From assembly GCF_037325665.1 (NCBI RefSeq), contig NC_090261.1, positions 25,693,413-25,757,412 of the forward strand: a stretch of DNA of 64,000 nt. Reading direction: 5' to 3'. Under the pieces are notes generated by a model. It did no database searches, was not told where the DNA came from, and saw only the letters and a program-made list of their open reading frames with translations. Shown here one piece after another: positions 30,225-42,892 of this stretch. Within the stretch, counting starts at the first letter, position 1. Every line of letters starts with the position of its first letter. The position numbers and the translations under genes were made by a program. Source of the stretch: Littorina saxatilis (taxonomy: Eukaryota; Mollusca; Gastropoda; Littorinimorpha; Littorinidae).

Positions 30225-30435
30225 GTCTGTTTACAGTAACATAGGCACACAAAAAGAGGGTCGGTAGGTCGGCTTTTCTTAAAAAAATTTTATAACCATC
30301 TTTTTAAATTATTTTGCAAAAAAACAGGAACAAAATTGATTTTTTTTTCTTTTTCTTTTTTTCCAAATGCCAAAAAAAAAGTCTAGGGTTGGTCTAGAAA
30401 AATAGGGTTGGTCGGGATACCGTAAACAGGCTATT
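30225..30435. mobile_element. Small foldback element with GTCGGTAGGTCGGC motif (copy 2)
   Basis: Starts 'gtctgtttacagtaacatag' and ends 'gggataccgtaaacaggc', with internal 'gggtcggtaggtcggctttt' and 'agtctagggttggtct'. Same family as 24495-24655. Followed by a C-run/T-run at 30574-30602. No gene was seen in 30440-31400; a GT repeat lies at 30984-31012. Confidence 0.5.
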
Positions 30436-30981
30436 TTGCTTTGTTTTGCCTAAGCAAAGACTAACAAACTTTCTTTAGGGTCTGACATTGTATATACTAT
30501 ACAATTTTTGGGGTATTAACTAAATACATGTATACAGTTTTCGATTCCTTTTATACTTTTTCACAAATTAGCCCCCCCCCCCCCCCCCCCCTTTTTTTTT
30601 TTAGTCTGCCCTGGGGGCGGGAGGTCTCCTAATTTCGGTTTCTAGGGTCACCTTATGCTTCCCCATGAGCTGAGAACTTAATTTAAAATGAGCCTCGATT
30701 TTTTTATTTGTATTTTGTAATTGTGCCTTTGTCCAGTCACATGATTTCACTTTGTACTTAAAAACTTGGCGCTGTCATCATTTATTGCTATTTATTGTTC
30801 AGTTGTTCAGTATTTATTGCTATTGGGCATCAGTTATTCAGTTGCCCTCTTTCGAATGAGCCATGCATGCATTATGGATGTGTTTAGCGAATTGGGATAC
30901 CTAAAGCAATGTAAAAGAAACAATGTGAAGCAAACATATAGCACCAAATAAAATAACCGAATCAGAATGGAAACTTCTTCA

Positions 30982-31018
<37 letters not shown>

Positions 31019-31400
31019 GTTTTAAATACCGAAAATGTGAAAATAAAGCAAGTCACAGCATGAGAAAGATCGACTGTACTAGTCATGACAAAGCAGGAGA
31101 CAGCCTGGTCAGCATGTAGAAAAGGGGAATAACTCGTATTTAGCCATTCTCATTTCTAAGCATGCCCAATGAGGAAGTTATCCTTCTTCCCATTGTAGTT
31201 TCTTTGGTATTACTCTTAGTCGTGTCCCTGTAAGTAGGCTACATGCAGACAGACAGATCTAGATCTAGTGTCTCGCTTTCTTGCACAGTGTCACCTATGC
31301 TTACTGTGTGTGTGTGTATGTGTGATGGAGTGATTGAGTTTGTGTTACTGTTTGTCTATTTCTTACGTGAGCCTTGAAGGCTTCGCCTCTTGTCAGTTAC

Positions 31401-31465
31401 ATTTAGTCAAGTTTTGACTAAATGTTTTAACATAGAGGGGGAATCGAGACGAGGGTCGTGGTGTA

Positions 31466-31515
<50 letters not shown>

Positions 31516-31913
31516 TGTCTGTCTGTCTGTGCGTATGTGTGTGTAGAGCGATTCAGACCAAACTACTGAACCGATCTTTATGAAATTTGACATGAGAGTT
31601 CCTGGGAATGATATCCCCGGACCTGTTTTTCTTTTTTTCGATAAATACTTTTGATGACGTCATATCCGGCCTTTTGTAAAAGTTGAGGCGGCACTTTCAC
31701 ACCCTCATTTTTCAATCAAATTGATTGAAATTTTTGTAAAACAATCTTCGACGAAGGCCGGACTTCGGTATTGCATTTCAGCTTGGTGGCTTAAAAATTA
31801 ATTAATGACTTTGGTCATTAAAAATCTGAAAATTGTTATAATTTTTTTTATATAAAACGATCCAAATTTACGTCCATCTTATTCTACATCATTTCCTGAT
31901 TCCAAAAACATAT
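31401..31913 (+). repeat. Hairpin-ended 0.9-kb dispersed repeat, copy 3 (3' truncated)
   Basis: Begins at the 'atttagtcaagttttgacta' palindrome, includes a GT/CTGT microsatellite (31466-31530) and stops after 'gattccaaaaacatat', about 500 bp into the family consensus. Immediately followed by a diverged minus-strand relative. Confidence 0.75.
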
Positions 31914-31919
31914 CTGGTC

Positions 31920-32405
31920 TAAAAATAGCCTAAGTCCTGGAGAACTGTTGCGGCTAAACAATGCAATAAAGAATTAATTATTTCTCGTAATTGGTAAGGA
32001 CTTCAAACCTAAAACTTTGCAGGAAGCTTAATTTATACATCCCCGCAACGATGGGAAAAGCCCTGGAAGTAATTAAACTAATTAAATAGGACTATGTCAG
32101 CCTTTAAGACTCAGCCCAAGCTGAAATGCAATCCCATAGTGCGGACTGAGTCAACGATTGTTTAACCTAGTGAAAGGTTTGGCAATTTAATTGAAAAATC
32201 AGGTCACCACAGTGCGGCCTCAATTTTTTTTTAAACTCAGATCAGACGTGACGTCATCACTGACACAGATTTATCGAACACAAAATTAACCTAATAGAAT
32301 AAAGACAAAATTGAATGAGACTGATCAAGCCGGTCAGCTATTATTCTGGAAGAATTACGCCTTCATAAAGATCTGTTCAGTTATCAAATAACCAAAGGGA
32401 AGTAA
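31920..32405 (-). repeat. Diverged hairpin-ended repeat, opposite orientation
   Basis: Contains 'aagctgaaatgcaat', 'gcggcctcaa', 'gacgtgacgtcatc' and 'cataaagatctgttcag' in the order expected of a minus-strand copy of the 18097 family, but with many substitutions. It stands back to back with copy 3. Confidence 0.5.
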
Positions 32406-32636
32406 TCGCTCTTAATGCATACGACATGTGTAATAGAGTAAGCGAGAGTTGTACGGAACCTTTTCTCCTGGCACCTGAGAGAATAACAAGCATTGAAATG
32501 AACAAGCGACTCTGTGTTCAGTAGTTTTCACACACACACAGTCACACACACACACATAGTCACACACAGACACACACACGCTCCGTCTCTCCGTCTCTCC
32601 GGCTCTCTCACACGGTGATATTCCTACAGAATACCA

Positions 32637-32919
32637 GACGTTTCGCACCTTTGACGGTTCGCACTTCGGACGATTCGCACTTAATCTACAATTTGGACAT
32701 GACGTTTCGCACTTTTTTTGTCTTTTCGCACATTTTACTTATGACGTTTCGCACTTTTCAGAATGACGTTTCGTACTTTTTTTCCAAGATGTGCGAAACG
32801 TCATTGCCAAGAGGTGCGAAACGTCATTGTCATATATATTTGAAAGTGGGAACTTCGGAAGCAAAGTTGCCGATATGTGTGTGTGTTTCTTAGTTTGTAG
32901 AGAATAATATAGGTCCCTG

Positions 32920-32957
<38 letters not shown>

Positions 32958-34054
32958 GAGAGAGAGTGTGTGTGTGTGTGTGCCGGTGTGTGTGCCGGTG
33001 TGTGTGTGCCGGTGTGTGTGTGCGCGTGTTAATCTGTATTTAAATACTGGTCTGTTATTTTTCGCCCAGCGCCCGCTCACCCAATACAGATAGCGCACTG
33101 AGTCGCCACTCACTGCATGCCTTCACAAAAAATACTGTCGAAAGGACTGAGAAACGCTTGAAGGAAGGGTGGCGCGTTCATGAGTGATTGTGCAATTTCT
33201 AACTTGAGCAGGCTGAGGGAGTGTTAGTGAGGATAATTGGCTTGATAATTTTAGCTACTTGGCCAGTTGGGGAAATTCCATGTTGTTGTTTTTCAATATT
33301 TATTTTTAGTTTTAAATTTGTAAAGAGCTTATATTTATATTCAGTGATCGCGCTAGATATCTTTCAAACCGGTATGACATCATGAGCGGCACAATGCTCT
33401 CACGAAAATCAACCTGCCAATGCAACCAGTCAAATGCAAACATTGACTAAATCAATGCTTATCAATGCCATCGACACGCAGACGTTTTCTGTGGAATAAA
33501 TTCGGGTTATTCCCCACCCCACCCCCCCCCCCCCCCCCCCTGGTTGTCAAAAAAGTGTTGACGTGCAGAGCCGATGTCAAAATCACCGAGTGACTTGCTA
33601 TGCCATCGTAGCATCATCAGGCGCTTGACGTAGCCTACTAGGCCGTGAAGCACTTTCAGTTTCAGTGTCTGACAATTAGGGGCCTTTCTGACCTCTTGGA
33701 GGCAGAAACGACAGCAATGATCTTTGCTTCATGGTTATGATTATTCAGAAACTAAGGGGGGGAGTTTACGTCCTCTCACTGAGGTAGCTATGACCTATTT
33801 TGGGACATGAGTTGGGCGGCCCTGTGATAGTTCTGGCCTCAAATATTATGTGAGCCGGCAAAGCCGAGCGGACTGGATCTGGTGTGCGTAGGTGATTTTC
33901 CAGTATGATCGCATGCCGGCTTTAGCATTCTGCTATTTTGACGTCATTTTTGACGTTACGTTAACACGACCTTGCGACACCAAGCCTCATCAATTTGTTT
34001 TCCATGATACAATGGCAACATGATCAACATGACACCTGTCACAACAAGCCATGC

Positions 34055-34123
<69 letters not shown>

Positions 34124-34918
34124 ATTATATATCATATTATTATAATAATATTAGGGCGAGGGCTGGATGTAAAAAAGCAATATTCTTGCTTATCTATTAC
34201 CCTCGATAATAAAGATTTTGTCTTGTCTTGTCTTGTCTTGTCACTCAGTCTCTCTCTCACGGCTCTTGAAACGTGATGTGTAAGTCTGTGCGCTATATTG
34301 ATGTGATTGATTGTTGCAAAACGTTGATTCAAATTAAAGATGATTTCAGCCTGTTGTAACAAACTAACACTCTACTCTGCGGAGAAAGAAAAAAATCATT
34401 GTGTTCAAAATAGATCGAGACAGCAGCAACTAGCTAGCTGCATGCGCTGAGTCACTGAGAGAATTGTTACACAGTGTAATGCCCCCATCCCCCCAAGATT
34501 TCCCCTGTATAAGACCTTGCTTTTTCACATATAGGCCTACCTTATTCATGACCTGTGAAAAGCGTATACTTTTTTGTGCCAGTCGAGGGTTGCCATTTCT
34601 AGAATGAGGCAGCTCGTTTCCGGAAATGCGGCGCTTTGTTGGAAATCAAATGAAGTTTCGGGAAATCCCGATTATTCCAACTCTGCCCCGGATTCTTACT
34701 TTGCGCCCAACAACAACACCAAAATCGCTCACCTATAGATGACTATGACGATTCGCACCTTATTATGCTGACGATTCGAACTTTTTCCTTGTGACGATTC
34801 GCACCTATCACTATGACGATTCGCACCTGATGCTGACGGTTCGAACTTTTTCCTTTTGACGATTCGCACAAGTGCGAATCGTCAAAGTGCGAAACGGCGA
34901 AAGTGCGAAACGTCTGTA
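32637..34918. mobile_element. 2.3-kb element with TTCGCAC motif arrays at both ends
   Basis: Left end 'cagacgtttcgcacctttga' near 32637; the right end, near 34918, is the complement of 'cagacgtttcgcactttcgc'. Within the first 200 bp and the last 180 bp the motif GACG(A/T)TTCGCAC or its complement recurs roughly eight times on each side, in both orientations. The middle holds GA/GT microsatellites (32921-33035), a C-run (33524-33540) and a long CT repeat (34058-34117), with no transposase that I can recognise. The right end stops about 100 bp upstream of the MED6 start. Target duplication is not clear, so the two ends may also be separate elements. Confidence 0.5.
34150..34242 (+). repeat. Possible LINE 3' tail with (TTGTC)n
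   Basis: 'gggcgagggctggatgtaaa' leads to 'accctcgataataaagattt' and then (TGTCT)4. A terminal pentanucleotide repeat after an AATAAAG-like motif is typical of some mollusc LINE 3' ends. No coding part is attached. Confidence 0.35.
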
Positions 34919-34970
34919 TACCATTCCTAAATGGCACTGCCTTCCTAAACGGTCTAAAACATTACACCGT

Positions 34971-34978
34971 ACTTCCGG
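34971..34978 (+). promoter_or_regulatory. ETS-type ACTTCCGG site upstream of MED6
   Basis: ACTTCCGG lies about 42 bp upstream of the MED6 ATG. It matches the GABP/ETS core common in TATA-less housekeeping promoters, which suits a Mediator subunit. No TATA box is evident. Confidence 0.4.
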
Positions 34979-35019
34979 TCTTTGCCTTCACAAAGAGAAG
35001 CCACTGAATTTCTACCAGC

Positions 35020-36006
35020 ATGGAAAAACCAGGTAACTTTTCAGAACGTTTGAAACTAAGAATCATTCTTAAGTTTAAAGAGGGTTATTTAAACATCCAG
35101 GAAGTAAGCATATTAAATTTGATTCGAAGAGCTGAAGCCGAAGGCGAAAGAGTCTTGTCACTGTTATGCACAGCATAATGCGGACTACAAACTGTACAAA
35201 AGCAATGATGACACTGTCACGGACTGTCATCGACAATGCACACGCACACACAGAAAATAGGAACAGAGTATTTCGGTGTTGTTAGCGCCTTGAATTTTCC
35301 CCTTTGAAATTCATCAAAGTATACCACTTACAGCAAGTTATGAAGGTAATCTTGAACTTTAGCGTGTTAAATTCATTGCTCAGAATCCAGTGACATTCTT
35401 TACTTATTTTTGATACAAGTCCATGTAAGCAAGCCAAAGAACATTTGTCGTGAAATTAATTGACGGATTGAGCTTCAAACTTAAGCATAATTAATTAATT
35501 TGGTTGTTCAATCGACGAAAATGCACCGAAAATGGCGTACGTTGTCAACCATGGGACATCATTTACATGAAAGAGTTGTCTCCCTTGTTCGCTCATACGG
35601 ATAATTCCTTTGACCCATGTAAACGAAATGCATTCGTACAGTCCATCGGAGTTCATTCCGAAACTTCAAAAGGATCTAAAACGACTTGTTATGATTACAA
35701 GTGCAGGTTCTACAAATTTGGAGACTTAAATGCCTCTGAATTCTGAGCTATGAATTTAACACGCTAAAGTTCAAGATTACGGGGTTATGATCGGATTGAT
35801 CCACTACTGCAATGACCATTGTAAGCAACTTTTGAGTCAATGGCGACCTTTGTTGTGATAGTGAAGCGCTTGCTCCTATTTTTACTTTGTATAAATTTTG
35901 CAGAGCTTTTAAATATTATTAGTAATGAATAAAAAACGCTCGCGCTGGACCCGAGTACTCTTCAGACATTCACACACACACACACACACTCTCTCTCCCT
36001 CACTCC

Positions 36007-36079
<73 letters not shown>

Positions 36080-36742
36080 CCACATCTCCATTCTAAAACA
36101 CGTCACGTTCCAAATCAAAAGACGACATTCTATTTTCTTACGTCACTATTCTTGGTTTACGGTACCATTCGGCGGCTTTGCTACGAGTATGGCATAGTCT
36201 TGGTTTGCCGAGACCTTGCACCGTTCTATCAGACTGCCTGGCTGGCTGTTGCACCGCGAATTGCTCCCATCGCCAAGTCATTTTTTTGTGGTTTATTTCG
36301 CATTTAGGTCCCAGGTAACATTATGAAGTTTTAATACGATCAATCGGACCTATTATCAAGTTAGTGTATCAACTTTTGAACGAACTGCGCCCAGTAGTTT
36401 CCCAGCTATAAGCTGTTAAGTCGAGACACACACACAGACAGACACACAATTAAAGTCTGCTGGACCCTTGTACTAGCGTACTCGGGGATAATATTTATAT
36501 GGTATATGTGCAGATAAGTCATACCGTACATGAATACCCGTTTTGTATTCCTCGATTTTGCAACGAAATCAGTGGAAACTGGAATCGTACTAATTAGAAA
36601 TTACAACAGTTGAACTTGAAATTCATCCTGCACATCACTACAAAATAGTGTGTGTGTGTGTGTGTGTTTTAAATGTAATCCTTTATGTGTGTGCCAACAA
36701 ATCTCAATGACTATACTGGGGAACCTACAGTCCTCTCTGCAT

Positions 36743-36792
<50 letters not shown>

Positions 36793-39700
36793 CTCTCTCT
36801 CTGTAATTTGTAGATGCTCATTTTTCAACATTGAGCAGGAACTTGCAAGCACATAGCTTTATTTTACATTATTTGTGAGTGTTGTGCTGTGTTGTTTTGA
36901 ATACATCTGTTCTGTTTATCTGTGTCTATGGAGGTATGTTATTGTTAAAACTTTGAAATCTAGATATATTGTTTGGACAATTTATTGCAAAAGCATGTCT
37001 GTCTGTGACTGTTAGTCAGAATACTTTGAAAGTTGGGGGAGTCCTTCAAGTTGTAAATTAATGCGCCGTTTTTGCTTCTTTTTTTATTTTTTTTATATAT
37101 ATAATATATACTGTGCATAATTTAATGTATGAATCCTTCCATTTCCAGAAAACAATACACTTGGAATATCTTGGCATGACTCCCAGTGGATACCCCTTTT
37201 GAACCAAAACAATATTCTGGACTATTTCTCCGAACGGTCCAACCCTTTCTACGACCGCACCTGCAACAATGAAGTCATCAAAATGCAGCGTCTCAGCATT
37301 GATCAGCTAGTGTAAGGATAGATTGCAACATCATTGGTGTGACTAGAAACATTTGTGTTAAAAACTTTTTACTGTACTGTTACTTCTTTGTTAGTGTGAC
37401 AGAATAACATGTTATTGTTAACAGACCTGTTTACCAGTACGATTTGGGCGTATTTTGTACGCCAAATTATTATCAGTACGCAAATACGCGACACACGCAC
37501 AAAATACGCATAAGAAAAAGTCTAGATACGTTTTCTGGTGTTGGTGTGCTGATTACGGGATGGTACAACCGATACCGGTTTCGGTCGAAGGGAGATAACC
37601 ATGACAGCGAGTCTTCAGCTGTGGAAACCTTGTTCAGTTGTTGGCACGTGCGATGGTCTGGACAATCGTGGGAAAAGGAAGCGGTAAAATGTGCCAGTTT
37701 CGGATGACTGTACCAAGTCTAAACAGCAGAAGCACCAGATTTTCTTGGAGAAATATAAGAAAGAACCAGGAATTGTGGAGTCTACTATACTATGGGAAAA
37801 AGTCATGCACACTACAAGTATTGTAAATCAGATTTCTCCGTTGCCCATGCTGAGAAATAAGACATCGAACGACACTGTAGTTCGAAAACTCACATGGACA
37901 AGGCTGCTGCAAAGAAATCCGCTGAAAGCTGCCAAGGAATTATGAAGTTCATTCCCGCAAAGCAAATCCTGCCAGAAGAAAAGGCTGTACTCCGTGCTGA
38001 AGCAATGTTTTCTGAGATGATTGTAAAAATGAACTGGCCACTGTCAACCGCAGATGTTATTTCACGAACTTCATCTTTTCATTATCAATCTGCTTGGAAG
38101 ACACTGGTTATAATGTTATAAACTGACAGGTAAATAAAATTGTTTTATCTCTGTTGTATCGGAAGGAGTTAAATTCTGAAGATGTTCACAAGACATGCTA
38201 TTCTTACACATAGACCTATATTAGAGATCCCTGTCTTACACAAACACGTTTGCACCCACGCGTACGTTTTCCCTAGCCCATATGGCCATGCTTGCAAAGT
38301 ACACCAACTTTTTGAAAAATACACTCAACTTTTTGAAAAAGTACTCTTGCCTCAGGTTTAGGGTAAACAGGTCTGTGTTAACATTGTTACTGAATACGAG
38401 AGTCTCATATAATTCCTTTTGGCAAATTATCAAAAAAAAATCTTTGGCCAAACATAATGAGCTTTATTTTTTATCACTGTATTGCAGACATTTTTTCACA
38501 AGTTTTTGTGAATTGTAATGTAAAAAGGATTTCAAAATGTTCTGCCTGTGATGTTTTCAGGAACATGACAGGTTTGGAGTTTACTCTCTTGCATGCTCAG
38601 GAACCCATCCTCTATGTCATCAGAAAGCAGAACCGTCATTCTCCCACGCAAGGTACGTTTTTGAGGCGATGACGTGTATTTTTGAAAATGCTTTCTCAGA
38701 ATCAAAGATATATTTTATATAAGCTGTATTTTTTTTTAATGTTTTGATTAGTTCAGCTTTGCAGGCCCTTTGGTTATCTGATCTTTTTGAGTGCATGAAT
38801 GACCTAGGACGTATAGAGATCACATAGTATTTAGTACTACTACTAGTAATAATGTTGGGAATGAGTAGGGTTGCCTTTGCGCCCAGCTTGCCTGTTCTGT
38901 GTACCAGAAATTCTGGGTTGAAGGTGATGGTGCATGGCTGAAAGTGAAACATGACTATGGACAGCTTTGCGGCATTATGGCAAAGAGTGGAATGAAAAGA
39001 TACTGCATTTTTAATTAAAGCTGAAGTTAGTGCTTGCACCTCAGGAATCGGATGAAAGCAACAGGTTTCGGACAGATGATGTCATTTGTCATGGGCTGTT
39101 CATTTAAGTGATTTTGCTGTATTGTGTTGATCTACTGCAGTGCTCTGCCAGTTTAGCTTTGCGGTGTTACCTGCTAGTGCTACATACGTTTTTGTCATAT
39201 TTTCCTCAATGCATAATGTTTGCAATTGAAAAACCGAAACAACAAATTTATGGGTCAGAATTTGATAATTTATTTTAACAGAACATAGAACATACTTTTG
39301 AAATTAATGATGTTTATAAATGTATTCTCAGTGACACCTCTGGCTGATTATTACATCATTGGTGGGATCGTGTATCAAGGACCTGATCTTGGCTCAGTCA
39401 TCAATTCCAGAATGGTAAGTGTAAAAATTGTCAAATCCCCTTCTTTTTTTCTTTGAAATTGAGGAAGGTGCATTTTTTCAATTTGTTTTGTTTTGCGGGA
39501 AAATCATGCTGCCATATAGTACAAATATGCCCTAAAAATGAAAATATTGTGTTTGATAACTTCTCCATTTCGCTGTATTTTGTTTGGCTTGCAATAACTT
39601 CTACTACCCATTTTAAAGAATTCTTATACCGTTTTGCATGAACGAATACAGTGCATGCTCAGTCAGTTAGTCTCTTTCTTGTATAAAAGATTCAATCATT

Positions 39701-42171
39701 GAATGGGCAGTCATGGTTATACATTTTCATTAATATTCATGTTCATAAAATATTCTGTTCAAATGAGTGTGATATGAAAGAGTGTGATTCACATTGTGAG
39801 ATTTTGCTTTCTGTTTCAGCTGAACACCCTCTTTCACCTTCAGTCAGCATTTGACAAAAGTAAGTCGTGCAGTGTTGTTGCATTTGACCGCCATTTGTGT
39901 TAGTTAACAATTAGGAATCAAACAAATACATACTGTTTTCCCTTGTATTGTTGTTGCAGTCTGTCTGTCTATCTGTAATTGTAAGTCATTTATCTTTCTG
40001 AAGACAATCGGTGTCTGAGAGCCTCAAGCGTCAGGACATTTGTTATCTATTTAGATGGACGCAATAGCCTAGTGAGTAGTGGTTAAGACGACAGCCTTCA
40101 GTGTGTCAGGTTAAGGGTTAGAATCCCGACGGTGCTGGTATGCTATGGGTGGAGATTTTTCCAATCTCCCAGGTCAGATTATGTGCAGACTTGCTGGTGC
40201 CTTATCCCCCTGTGTGTTTACACTCAAGCCTAAGATCAAGTAAAAAGATCCTGTAATCCATGTCAGAGTTTGTTGGGTTATGGAAACACAAAAACACCCA
40301 GTAAGCATCCCCCCGAAATAGAGTATGGCTACCTAAATGACAGGGAGAAAAACGGTCATACAAGTATAGACCCACTTGTGCAAAACAGGATTGTACTTTA
40401 GTTGTAGCCCACGAACACAGAAGAAGAAGTTTACCTCATTGCTCCTTGGTATGAGATATATCTCATCTATCGCCTCTCATCTCTCAGATTATTTTTCATA
40501 AAGATGGTTATTATAACTTTTATTTTGTTATCACAATCATACAAATACTGTGGAATGATGACCGCGGAACAGACCACTCTGTTGGTGCCTTACAGCAGAA
40601 ATGCTGTGATTTACCAGTCTGTCTTCAATATTTGCTTTTCTTCCTAAGTGAGCCCAGTTTTATTATGCTATTTTGTACATCACTGTGAACATAGTTCACC
40701 CAGATCAGTCACAACCTGATTTTGCAAGCTATTGTTTTTATCTTTTCTGGTTTTCTTGTTTTTTTATGTTTTTTATTTTATTGAGTTTTTTTGTCCTGTG
40801 CATCTAAAGCTAATGTTGTGGTCATGTAGAATATTGATTTTGTTTTGCAGCCCTGTCAAACTCGAAGTACCACCCATCAAAAGGCTACTGGTGGGAATTT
40901 AAAGACAATGAAGAAAAAGGTGAGCTGCAACATTTTGTTAGTTCCATAAAGTTAGATAAGAAGAAGCTGTACTAATATTTTACCAAAAAAAAGAAAAATA
41001 CATAATCTTTCCAAAGTGCTGCTTTAATACAACGAAATTATCAAAATTATACCACCTTGAAGAAGTCAGCGTTTGCCTGGCAAAAATTTGATGAAGATTT
41101 TACCAAAACTGGTTTCTGTTGTGTTTTTATTTTGTTTTGATAAATTATCAAAACTCATATCTTTCTAAATGTTGCTCGATTAGAACACAGGTAAGTTATA
41201 TTTGAAATGTGCATTGGAAGCTGGGATCCGGTATCAGTGGAAACTTGCAAATGAGGTTACAGTTGTTCTGAATGCTGACATCTTTCTTGCCCTGCTTGTG
41301 TGTGCAGAAAAAGAAGAGCAGAAGAAAAAGAAGGAGAAAAAGAAGAAGAAGAAAGAAGAGCCCAGCTCCATGTTCCAGAGACAGCGTGTGGACTTGCTGC
41401 TGGGCGAGCTGGCAAAGAAGTATCCACCACAGTTTGTACCTCCTCCACAGCCAGAAGTCAAAGGTGAATATCAAAACATCTTTGGAAAAAAGAATACAGA
41501 TTTTGGAGTTTATTTTGGGTAGATGAAACTTCACAGAGAAATGAAGGATAAAGAAGAAAGAGAAGTGGAATATATTACTTGGAGGGATTTTCTTGTTGGA
41601 CTTTTTTCACTGCATTTATTTGAGTATTTTTTCTTTTTCTTGCATGTCAACAGATACGCTTATCACATGTATTTTGTTTCACACACATGTGCGTACACAC
41701 ACACACATACTGTTCCGAGTCTTTAGTTACTGACGCATACTTATTTAATCTGAGGCCTTGTTCAGACCCCTCTCCGGTTGACCGTCCGATAGTTTTGACA
41801 TGTATATAGGAAGTCTTCTGACAGAACACTTTTTATGTAGTCAGGACATTTGGACCTATTGTATACATATTTTCAATCTAGGCCCCACTGACCTATTGTC
41901 CTCTGAACCTGGGATTAACACTTAGGTTAATGATTCTCTTCACATTTATTTTCCTTCAGTTTAACTGTCAAGTGCATGTGTGTCTTGTGCTAACATTTCA
42001 ATTTTGTTTTTCCTTACTTTAACTGTTTCTTAGTGTTTAAATACTCACAATTGTTCTGTTTCAGTGGAAGAACACAAAGTTGAACCAAAGGTGGAGAAAG
42101 TGGAAAAGACAGAAGACAAGTCTGGAGGAAACATGAAGCCACCACCAGAGAAAAAGGCCAAGCTCAGATAG
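35020..42171 (+). CDS. MED6: Mediator of RNA polymerase II transcription subunit 6
   Basis: Eight exons: 35020-35032, 37149-37311, 38561-38652, 39332-39414, 39820-39859, 40851-40919, 41308-41463 and 42065-42171. All have GT-AG borders and compatible phases and give 240 aa (human is about 246). Conserved blocks are [14 protein letters not shown] (residues 7-20), [19 protein letters not shown] (29-47), [15 protein letters not shown] (68-82), [20 protein letters not shown] (95-114), [13 protein letters not shown] (137-149) and MFQRQRVD (175-182). A lysine-rich stretch covers 154-171 and the tail is acidic then basic. MED6 is a Mediator head subunit that bridges activators to RNA polymerase II in the nucleus. 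The 13-base first exon (MEKP) is the least certain part: it lies in sequence duplicated at 20305-20780. AATAAA is at 42893. Confidence 0.93.
35349..35776. mobile_element. TA-flanked MITE in MED6 intron 1
   Basis: The left end ATCTTGAACTTTAGCGTGTT and the right end are inverted repeats of about 41 bp with two mismatches, flanked by TA at 35347-35348 and 35777-35778. The matching segment at 20305-20780 lacks these 428 bp, so the insertion followed the duplication. The frame at 35504-35746 has no recognised domain. Tc1/mariner-like by its TA target. Confidence 0.85.
35965..36080. repeat. Compound (CA)n-(CT)n-(CA)n microsatellite in MED6 intron 1
   Basis: CA, CT and CA tracts in succession. Further GT (36650-36668) and CT (36747-36790) tracts lie in the same intron. 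36300-36500 is a dispersed repeat containing 'gtactagcgtactcgggg'; the rest of the intron shows no gene. Confidence 0.9.
37422..38375 (+). mobile_element. Decayed DNA transposon with BED-type zinc-finger remnant
   Basis: The ends CAGACCTGTTTACC and GGTAAACAGGTCTG are exact 14-bp inverted repeats, with 'tgttaa' duplicated at 37416-37421 and 38376-38381. Inside, one frame reads [15 protein letters not shown] and another [19 protein letters not shown] and [21 protein letters not shown]. This order resembles the N-terminal BED finger of hAT-like transposases and their domesticated relatives. The first zinc Cys appears as Tyr and there are a stop and a frame change, so it is non-functional. The rest of the transposase is absent. 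It lies in MED6 intron 2. Confidence 0.7.
40052..40427 (+). mobile_element. tRNA-derived SINE (older copy) in MED6 intron 5
   Basis: Aligns along its length with the SINE at 24971-25372: B-box-like 'gggttagaatcccg', 'ccaatctcccaggtcag', 'aaaaagatcctgtaatcc' and a short (GAA)n tail. More substitutions and an inexact B box indicate greater age. Confidence 0.8.
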
Positions 42172-42525
42172 CGTGTGGAAAGTTAGAAGAGAGATGAGTG
42201 TGTGGTTGAGTTCGAAAGTGTTGAGTATTTCTGAACGATGAGTGATCAGGTTTTAAAAGTGTTCGAGTGTTTTAGAGCGATGTGCGGTTGAGTTTCGAAA
42301 GTGTTGAATGAGGGATGTGGAATAAGTGTTTTTCTGAGAAATGTGTCATTGAGTTTTGATAGTATTGAGTATTTCTGAGCTACATGTAACTTTGTTTCAG
42401 AAGTGTCAAGTATTTCTGAGCAATGTGTGGTTGTGTTTTGAAAGTGTTGGGTTATACTGAAGGATGCTTTGTTATGTGTTGATGAATTTTGTGTGCTATG
42501 TATGTGAGTAAAATGTACTTATGTT

Positions 42526-42847
42526 CAGGGGCGGACCTAGGGGGGGGTTCCTGGGTGCCCGGAACCCCCCCCCCCCCCTATCCGTTTTTTTTTTTTTTTT
42601 TAGTAAAAAAATAAAGGGCTTGTGCTTTCCTTCCTTCCAAATGCAAAATGCTTGAAACTGACGAGAAACTCAAAGGAGAGGCCTCCGATTGACCTACAAA
42701 AATAAAATTCCTTCAGCATCAGGGGGGCTTCGCCCCCCAGACCCCCCACCAGGGCTTTGCCCCTGGACCCCACCGGGGCCTGAGCTGCCCCTGGACCCCT
42801 GCTCCAAATTGGAACCCCCCCCTTATCCACAACTAGGTCCGCCCCTG
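42526..42847. mobile_element. Short DNA element in the MED6 3' UTR
   Basis: The ends CAGGGGCGGACCTAG and CTAGGTCCGCCCCTG are exact 15-bp inverted repeats with 'tatgtt' duplicated at 42520-42525 and 42848-42853. The 322-bp body is rich in G/C runs ('ggcttcgccccccag', 'gggctttgcccctgg'). It lies between the MED6 stop codon and its AATAAA, so it should be transcribed in the mRNA. CAGGGGCGG ends are common in invertebrate hAT-like elements. No transposase. Confidence 0.85.
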
Positions 42848-42892
42848 TATGTTAGTACTGCCCTGTAACCTTTTCATGTTGTTGTTAGTTCA

